The notes below the pieces were generated by a model. It worked only from the letters and a program-made list of their open reading frames with translations, was not told the DNA's origin and did not search any database. This document shows positions 57,425 to 64,000 of a DNA stretch of 64,000 nt, piece by piece. Numbering within the stretch: position 1 is the stretch's first letter; the number at the start of each line of letters is the position of its first letter. This stretch comes from Candidatus Kapaibacterium thiocyanatum (GTDB lineage: Bacteria; Bacteroidota; Ignavibacteria; Kapaibacteriales; Kapaibacteriaceae), in NCBI GenBank assembly GCA_001899175.1, contig MKVH01000024.1, positions 682,001-746,000 on the forward strand, in the 5' to 3' direction. Position numbers and translations under genes: made by a program.

Positions 57425-58057
57425 TCAGGGGATGCAGCACTGCAGCGGATAGGGAGCGCAGGGAATGCGGACGCACTGGGTCGTCGGGCATTCACCGGGC
57501 TCTTCGCAGGTCCTGAGAACCGTCGTCCGGCACTCACCCGTCGTCAGACGTGTGAAGCGGACCAGGTTCGTGCAGCACGGCGACGGATTGCAGGACGTCC
57601 AGCATCCCGAAGCGGGATCCATCTCCCAGCACACGGAATGACTCACGAGCCAGTTGAATACGTTCGGATTCGGTGCCGTGGGGCACCATGTCATGAATTG
57701 ACCTTGATCGCAGCAGATGCCGAGGCCGGCGATCGTGGCCTGAACCAGGCCAGCGATGTTACCGGTCGGAATCGTCGGGCATATCTTCTTGATGACCGTA
57801 CGGGCATTGATCGGAAGGTTGTTGGGATTGCATGGATGACCATAGACGATCGGCGGGCAGAACACCATGTGGCAGAGCGTCACATTGACGACCTGGTTCA
57901 CGCCCTGCAGGCAGATGTTTACGGGCACGACACGGTCAGGACCGTTGCAATCGTTGCAACCGGCTTGGGCGCGCAAGTTCGTACTTGCAGCGAGCATGCA
58001 CACTACGGCGATGAAGATGCCGACAAGTGTGCGACGACAGGAAGGTTCACATGACAT
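57425..58057 (-). CDS. CCW paralog 10: divergent secreted cysteine-rich protein
   Basis: 210 residues, first gene of the array. Signal ending NLRAQ, then CNDCNG in place of C-x-C-P. VVNVTLCHMVFCPP, CNPNNLPINARTVIKKICPT, LVQATIAGLGICCDQGQFMT, GCWTSCNPSPCCTNLVRFTR and RTTVLRTCEEPGEC are conserved. It ends LQCCIP, two residues past the Cys pair, so it lacks the terminal Trp. Probably the most diverged copy. Confidence 0.86.
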   Translation of the reverse strand: MSCEPSCRRTLVGIFIAVVCMLAASTNLRAQAGCNDCNGPDRVVPVNICLQGVNQVVNVTLCHMVFCPPIVYGHPCNPNNLPINARTVIKKICPTIPTGNIAGLVQATIAGLGICCDQGQFMTWCPTAPNPNVFNWLVSHSVCWEMDPASGCWTSCNPSPCCTNLVRFTRLTTGECRTTVLRTCEEPGECPTTQCVRIPCAPYPLQCCIP

Positions 58058-58096
58058 CGGAAACCTCTGTAAATAAGTATGTATGAATACACTATA

Positions 58097-58121
58097 CCGT
58101 TCCGAACCCCACTCGGAACGG
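58097..58121 (-). promoter_or_regulatory. 5' hairpin of CCW paralog 10, loop GUGGGGU
   Basis: Perfect 9-bp stem CCGUUCCGA/UCGGAACGG, 39 nt before the start. TATTATTG lies one base upstream as a -7-like element; no -33 match is seen. Confidence 0.88.
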
Positions 58122-58514
58122 ACAATAATAAAGATGATCATCTCCATCGTACTGTATTTTCTTCGTTACATCGGTATGGCCCCCGATGGCCCATCGCGAT
58201 AGTCGTCTACGTAGTTCCTACGTGTTCTGCCGGTCGGTCGGTGGGAGCGCATCGTCAGGTCCAATTCGGTGCGACCCATCGGTCGGCCGTAGCCAACCAC
58301 ATGCATAGGCGAGGTTTAGGTTCGTCACAGGAACAAAGGATCATGGAGCTGAACAGCGGCCCCGTTGTCCTGTATATCGTAGCGCACATACCCGAAGGTG
58401 GTGGTGCGAGTACGTCCATTCTCCAGGTGCGGTCGATGGAGATACTTCGCAGAATGTCGTAGTCTCCGTTTGCAGAGAAGATCGTCTGGCAGTGACGCGT
58501 ATCCTGATGCATGA
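58122..58514. other. Intergenic stretch with no supported gene
   Basis: After the promoter-proximal part of paralog 10 I see only short frames with scattered coding-like pieces, none with a start, family motif or full length. Probably decayed sequence, as with the TfoX fragment that follows. Confidence 0.5.
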
Positions 58515-58715
58515 TCCATATGTCGCGATCCCGACCTGCACGGCCAGTCCATCGCCGGGAAGGGGTGCCGGACGATGGAAATGGCCGGACGTCCTATGAA
58601 GGGTTACGTCCTGATCGACGATAACGGTATGGCGACGCAGGAGGACTTCGACTACGGGCTCGGTCTTGCCCTGGACTTCAACGCACGGGCGAACGCTTCG
58701 CGGAAGAAGACCTGA
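58515..58715 (+). pseudogene. 3' fragment of a TfoX-like gene
   Basis: The frame reads MEMAGRPMKGYVLIDDNGMA then TQEDFDYGLGLALDFNARAN and stops, matching the C-terminal half of TfoX N-terminal-domain proteins (GRPMKGYV signature). A stop at 58512-58514 cuts the frame, and no N-terminal half is found upstream. Only about 65 residues remain of about 110. Confidence 0.65.
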
Positions 58716-58893
58716 TGGCATGCACTATATCGAGTGCAGCCGCATGGTACAGGAGGGGATCACTTCGCGAACGGGTGGATAGTCCAGGTAGAGCGGTGCT
58801 CCAGGGAATGCTTCGAAGCTGTCACCGATGAAAGGGTCGGTGAGGGGCATTGCTTCGGCTATGTCTACTCCGCCCGTCGTTGTCGAGCGGAGA

Positions 58894-60504
58894 TCATTCG
58901 ATCGTCGTCTTCACCTTGTATTTCTTCCTGATACCATCGGCCGCAGTGGTAGCCTGCGATCTCGTGGCGAAACCCCATACCTTGACCCTGTAGGCGGGTG
59001 CGTTATCGACGACGACGGGTTCGAAGTATGCCTTGTACTTCCGTGCGGACCACGTACGTACGAGCGTTTCAGCCTGCTCTTCGCTTTCGACCTGACCTAC
59101 GGTAATGGTATACGGTTCGTCGTCCGGCCTCAGCCAGCGCAATTCGACCCTGTTGTTGAGAAGGCGTTGCGATGCCTCCTGCTGCATGTAGTAGAGCGGA
59201 TAGGCACTTCCTGCACTCCGCGTATGCACCTGCGATGTGCTGACGCCGTATCCCGTAAGGAAGTCGGCGACGAAACGTGCGCGTTCGGCTCCACGTGCGA
59301 CGGCGTTGCCCTTGTAGTCGAGACCGACGTGGCCGATGAGCTCGATGTCGAGCGTATTGTCTTCCATGAGACGTTCCGCCAGGGTAACCAGCAGGGAATA
59401 GTAGTCCTGCAGTGCGCCTTCACCGGAGTCAGGGAATGCCGCCACGCAGATGACCGACGGCTGAAGGTCACGGTCACGAACGGGAAGACGGACGGAATCG
59501 GCGGCCGAGCTTCCTGACGGACCTTCGACCTTCACACCGACGACGAGATCGGCGCAGGCCGCGTCCGTTTCCGGTGCAGGAATGGAAAGTTCGACGTAGT
59601 GCTTGCTCGCGAACAGTATCTCGCGGACGATGTTACCTACGTCGCTACCGTCTTCGTTGGCGATCGTATAGTTGCGACCTGCCGTGGCTCCGGATGCATA
59701 TCGATAGAGATATCCGAGTGTCGTTTCGGCGGCATTGATGCAATAGACGCGGATGTCGAGACTGCGGGCCTTGTCGACTACGTCCTTGAGTCTGAACAGG
59801 ACGGATGCGTTATCGTCCGACGTCGTGGCCAGGATGAGGACCTTGTCGGGGCTGGCCTGATCCGCGAGCATCGCGATGCCCTGCATCGCGGATGCCCACA
59901 GGGCCGTAAGACCGTTGGGCATTTCGATGGAATCCGCCGAACTGGATTCGGCGGCAAGGGAGGTCGGTGCCAGCGGTGAGCGGCGTTCGGTGTCGTGATT
60001 CAGGATCAGGATTCCGACGGAGTCGCGTCCGGTCATGGACGTCAGAGCGGTGCGCAGTCCGGTCAGCGCGTCGGCCGCGAACCTTCCGCCTGCTGCCGAG
60101 TTGTCGATACACAGGACGGCCGACGTCGAAGACGAGGTCGATGTCCAGGCTACTTCGCGAACATCCGGTACATGTGGAATACTCGCATCCGTCGTGGAAC
60201 GGCATCGCGTCGTTACGGACCATCCAGTAAGGCCACTGCGGATGACGTTGCCGCTGCCGTCCAGCGGAATGGCATGTACGATGAGGCGGTTGCCGGACAT
60301 GCGTGTGCTCATGATCCGGAGCTGGCTCACGGTCGTGGTCGAATCCGAGATCGCGCCGCGCATCCAGTTGAATGCGCCGCCGGTCGTGAGCAGGGGATTC
60401 GGTCCTGTCGCCACGTCATCTGACTGACCATAGGCCACTGCGGATGCCAGCATGGTGATGACGGCAATGCTGGGAAGAATCGAGCGTATCGAAGGAAGAG
60501 GCAT
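58894..60504 (-). CDS. vWA-like / OmpA-like / SPOR domain envelope protein
   Basis: 536 residues: signal peptide (VITMLASAVAYGQ), a vWA-like domain (about 105-290, AVLCIDNSAAGGRFAAD, with the metal site altered from DxSxS), an OmpA-C-like domain (about 345-455, IELIGHVGLDYKGNAV, then NNRVELRW) and a C-terminal SPOR domain (about 460-535, TITVGQVESEEQAETLVRTW). SPOR binds denuded peptidoglycan at the septum. In the OmpA domain the usual HTD reads HVG, so the key Asp is missing. Three bases separate it from the ClpB-like gene. Confidence 0.85.
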   Translation of the reverse strand: MPLPSIRSILPSIAVITMLASAVAYGQSDDVATGPNPLLTTGGAFNWMRGAISDSTTTVSQLRIMSTRMSGNRLIVHAIPLDGSGNVIRSGLTGWSVTTRCRSTTDASIPHVPDVREVAWTSTSSSTSAVLCIDNSAAGGRFAADALTGLRTALTSMTGRDSVGILILNHDTERRSPLAPTSLAAESSSADSIEMPNGLTALWASAMQGIAMLADQASPDKVLILATTSDDNASVLFRLKDVVDKARSLDIRVYCINAAETTLGYLYRYASGATAGRNYTIANEDGSDVGNIVREILFASKHYVELSIPAPETDAACADLVVGVKVEGPSGSSAADSVRLPVRDRDLQPSVICVAAFPDSGEGALQDYYSLLVTLAERLMEDNTLDIELIGHVGLDYKGNAVARGAERARFVADFLTGYGVSTSQVHTRSAGSAYPLYYMQQEASQRLLNNRVELRWLRPDDEPYTITVGQVESEEQAETLVRTWSARKYKAYFEPVVVDNAPAYRVKVWGFATRSQATTAADGIRKKYKVKTTIE

Positions 60505-60507
60505 CCG

Positions 60508-61857
<1,350 letters not shown>

Positions 61858-61900
61858 CATGATCTCCTAACGAAGCGTTGAAGACGATCCACGTCTGGAC

Positions 61901-61928
61901 TTTGTGTGTACGGAATATCGTAACTTGC
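61901..61928 (+). promoter_or_regulatory. Possible promoter of plsY
   Basis: TTTG, 16 bases, TAACTTGC; the spacing is short of the usual 19 and the -7 element is only partial. Confidence 0.35.
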
Positions 61929-61960
61929 CTCGTCATTACGACGGATGAACAGGGACAAGC

Positions 61961-62644
61961 ATGGATCCGTTACTACGGCTCATACTGATCATCGCCCAAA
62001 GCTATCTCATTGGCTCGATTCCTACGGCGTTGATCATCAGCAAAAAGGTTTTCGGCTTCGACATCCGCCAGAAGGGTAGCGGCAATATGGGCAGTACGAA
62101 TGCCTTCCGCGTCCTCGGCTGGAAGTGGGGCGTTGTCGTCCAGGTTGCCGATATTCTCAAGGGACTCGTCGCGGTACTTCTGGTGGCACTGTTCTTCGAT
62201 ACGCAGATGCCATTCCAGAACCGTACTCCGTTCGAGGATGCGACGGTCGTGAAGCTCATCGCCGGGTTCTCGGCCGTGGTCGGTCATATATGGTCCGTCT
62301 TCGCCGGTTTCCGTGGTGGCAAGGGCATCAATACGTCGGTAGGCCTGCTCATCGCGGTGGCTCCCATCGAAGTGTCCATCGCTGCCGGTATCTTCCTCTT
62401 CGCCCTGTTCGCATCGGGATACGTCTCTCTCGGAAGCATCATCGCCGCCATGAGCGTACCCGGAACGATGGCCATCCGGCACAATATCTTCGGTGTCGAG
62501 ATAGAAGGCTATCATGTCCTCGTTCACTTCTGCATCGTCCTGTCCTTGCTCGTGATCTACGCCCATCGTACGAACATCAAGCGATTGCTGGCAGGCACGG
62601 AAAACCGGTTCTCCCGGATGCAGATCTTCAAGAAGAAGTCCTGA
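61961..62644 (+). CDS. plsY: Acyl-phosphate glycerol-3-phosphate acyltransferase
   Basis: Inner-membrane enzyme making lysophosphatidic acid from acyl phosphate. 227 residues with several membrane helices and the conserved motifs SYLIGSIPTALIISK, RQKGSGNMGSTNAFRVLG and GHIWSVFAGFRGGKGINTSVG. gpsA, which supplies glycerol-3-phosphate, follows 15 bases later. Confidence 0.95.
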   Translation: MDPLLRLILIIAQSYLIGSIPTALIISKKVFGFDIRQKGSGNMGSTNAFRVLGWKWGVVVQVADILKGLVAVLLVALFFDTQMPFQNRTPFEDATVVKLIAGFSAVVGHIWSVFAGFRGGKGINTSVGLLIAVAPIEVSIAAGIFLFALFASGYVSLGSIIAAMSVPGTMAIRHNIFGVEIEGYHVLVHFCIVLSLLVIYAHRTNIKRLLAGTENRFSRMQIFKKKS

Positions 62645-62659
62645 CCCCTCCAGATCGCC

Positions 62660-63652
62660 ATGCATGATATGCACGTTGCCATTCTCGGTGCCGGAGCATG
62701 GGGAACGGCACTGGCCGCCGTCGCCTCGGACAATGGCAATTCCGTTGCATTGTGGGCGCGCAAACAGGACGTCGTCGACGAAATCAATACGCGTCGAACG
62801 AACGAACGCTTCCTGCCCGGTGCCGTCCTCTCCACGTCCGTTACCGCCACGACCGATCTGTCGGACGTCCGCAGAGCCGACCTCGTCGTCATCGCCATAC
62901 CGACGCAGTTCATCCGTCCCGTACTGACGGCCACTCCTGGCATCCTCGCCGGAATGGACGTCGTGAACGTGGCCAAAGGCATCGAACTGAAGACTCATCT
63001 CCGCGTCTCGCAGATACTCGACGATGCCGGGATCGGACATCGCAGCTATGCCATGCTGAGCGGCCCGAGCCATGCCGAGGAAGTCGTTCTCCGCATGCCG
63101 ACGACCGTCGTGGCCGCAAGCCTCGATACGGTCTTCGCCGATACGGTGCAGCGCGTGTTCTCGACGAAGGATTTCAGGGTCTATACCACCGACGACGTCG
63201 TCGGTGTGGAAACGTGCGGCGCATTGAAGAACGTCATCGCCATCGCCGCCGGTATCGTCGACGGTCTAGGTCTCGGGGACAATACGAAGGCCGCCCTCAT
63301 CACGCGCGGTCTGGCCGAGATATCCCGCCTTGGCGTCGCCATCGGTGCGCAGCAGTCCACCTTCTTCGGGCTCGCCGGCCTCGGGGACCTTTTCGTGACG
63401 TGTACGTCGCGGCACAGCCGGAATCGTTACGTCGGTGACGAGATAGGGAAGGGACGCACGCTGACGGATATCCTGTCGGGGATGAGTGCCGTCGCCGAAG
63501 GGGTGCCCACGACGCGATCCGCGCTCGAACTGGCGGCGGCAGTGAATGTAGAAATGCCTATCACGGAGAAGGTCGGTTCGATCCTGTTCGACGGAGAGGA
63601 TCCGAGAACGGCGATCCGCGATCTGATGATGCGGCCGCACAAGGCCGAATGA
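62660..63652 (+). CDS. gpsA: NAD(P)-dependent glycerol-3-phosphate dehydrogenase
   Basis: Makes glycerol-3-phosphate for phospholipids in the cytosol. 330 residues with NAD motif AILGAGAWGTALA, VNVAKGIELKTH, catalytic Lys region CGALKNVIAIAAGIVDGLGL and GLAGLGDLFVTCTS. Likely co-transcribed with plsY. An internal Met three residues in is an alternative start. Confidence 0.96.
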   Translation: MHDMHVAILGAGAWGTALAAVASDNGNSVALWARKQDVVDEINTRRTNERFLPGAVLSTSVTATTDLSDVRRADLVVIAIPTQFIRPVLTATPGILAGMDVVNVAKGIELKTHLRVSQILDDAGIGHRSYAMLSGPSHAEEVVLRMPTTVVAASLDTVFADTVQRVFSTKDFRVYTTDDVVGVETCGALKNVIAIAAGIVDGLGLGDNTKAALITRGLAEISRLGVAIGAQQSTFFGLAGLGDLFVTCTSRHSRNRYVGDEIGKGRTLTDILSGMSAVAEGVPTTRSALELAAAVNVEMPITEKVGSILFDGEDPRTAIRDLMMRPHKAE

Positions 63653-63673
63653 CCCGGTAGGGTACAAGCAGGT

Positions 63674-64000
63674 TCAGGGACGTGACCGGAGCGATTCCAT
63701 ATGGATGCGTACGGCTTCCTGATCGGCGGCCGAACGGTTCTGTCCCATCTTGTGCTTGCCCTGCAGTTCCCGTACCCTCATATCCACCATCACGATGCCG
63801 CCGAGAAGAGGGTCCACCAGATCCGGCGTCAGACGTTCCCACAGGCCGGGATCGGCGTCGTGAATCTCGATCAGTGTCCTGAGGCGGTCGCGGACGGCCT
63901 CGGCGTCGGTGACGATGGCCGAGTCGCCATAGGCATGAACAGTCGTGTAGTTCCAGGTCGGAACGTCGATGGCCGTATAGATCGACGGCGGAATGTAGGC
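63674..64000 (-). CDS. PaiB-like FMN-binding family protein, C-terminal part (cut by window edge)
   Basis: About 108 residues visible to the stop at 63674. The stretch AYIPPSIYTAIDVPTWNYTT, VHAYG and the end MRVRELQGKHKMGQNRSAAD fit PaiB-family proteins, split-barrel flavin-binding proteins described as negative regulators in Bacillus. The N-terminal half lies right of the window. Confidence 0.75.
   Translation of the reverse strand, partial: AYIPPSIYTAIDVPTWNYTTVHAYGDSAIVTDAEAVRDRLRTLIEIHDADPGLWERLTPDLVDPLLGGIVMVDMRVRELQGKHKMGQNRSAADQEAVRIHMESLRSRP

Noticed and set aside
49473..58121. Integron-like cassette array or CRISPR
   Set aside because: The hairpins flank each gene with complementary rather than shared loops, stems differ in sequence, no attC-type consensus or integrase is present, and there are no short regular direct repeats with spacers.
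58255..58512. A minus-strand reading frame of 85 residues
   Set aside because: It has no ribosome site, no family motif and a biased composition; adjacent frames look equally coding-like, as in decayed sequence.

Overview
The window looks like a chromosome segment of a Gram-negative bacterium of the Bacteroidota/Chlorobi lineage, possibly a Kapabacteria- or Ignavibacteria-like group (inference). The evidence is an LpxC-FabZ fusion, several secreted proteins with type IX (Por) C-terminal sorting domains, TAnnTTTG-type promoter elements, a BamA/OmpH/Lpx operon and fairly high GC. Most of the window is ordinary core genome.

Layout. 1-4084: a minus-strand efflux locus (TetR, TolC, membrane fusion protein, RND permease cut by the window edge) with matching TetR-type operators. 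4334-8206: a lipoprotein, a TfoX-like protein, an AT-rich AIPR phage-resistance-type gene and an initiator tRNA. 8379-14888: pheT, a coiled-coil protein, zapA, a structured RNA (possibly 6S) and RNase Y. 15006-20758: methyltransferase, hypothetical and secreted proteins, EamA transporter, a 31-residue ribosomal-type protein, TPR protein and HU. 20957-29683: uppS-bamA-ompH-ompH-lpxD-lpxC/fabZ-lpxA-OMP, an outer-membrane biogenesis operon. 29707-37939: secreted proteins, a TPR-LuxR regulator and two VIT/vWA proteins. 38122-48964: HsdR-N nuclease, YchF, SF1 helicase, OmpA-type protein, two VOC proteins, HAD phosphatase, hydrolase, QueG and TrxB. 58894-64000: a vWA-OmpA-SPOR protein, a ClpB lacking its N-terminal half, PlsY, GpsA and a PaiB-like protein cut by the edge.

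The unusual part is 49473-58121. Ten tandem minus-strand genes encode exported proteins of about 210 residues with about 20 cysteines, nearly all ending in Cys-Cys-Trp (here 'CCW paralogs', numbered 1-10 by position). I do not recognise the family. A decayed eleventh copy lies between paralogs 4 and 5.

Seven of the ten genes (1, 2, 4, 5, 7, 9, 10) have a hairpin 35-45 nt before the start codon with a GUGGGGU-type loop, and a second hairpin 13-28 nt after the stop codon with a complementary CCCCAC-type loop. Stem sequences differ between genes but stay paired. Paralog 4 has GCGGGG in the 5' loop and CCCCGC in the 3' loop, a compensatory change. Paralog 1 has GGUGGG against CCCACC. Paralogs 3, 6 and 8 lack both members. 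For paralogs 1, 2 and 5 a promoter-like TTTG/TTTC-N18/19-TAnnnTT element ends just before the 5' hairpin, so the hairpin would form the very 5' end of the mRNA. I infer a 5'-3' loop-loop (kissing) interaction closing each mRNA; this is a hypothesis from sequence alone.
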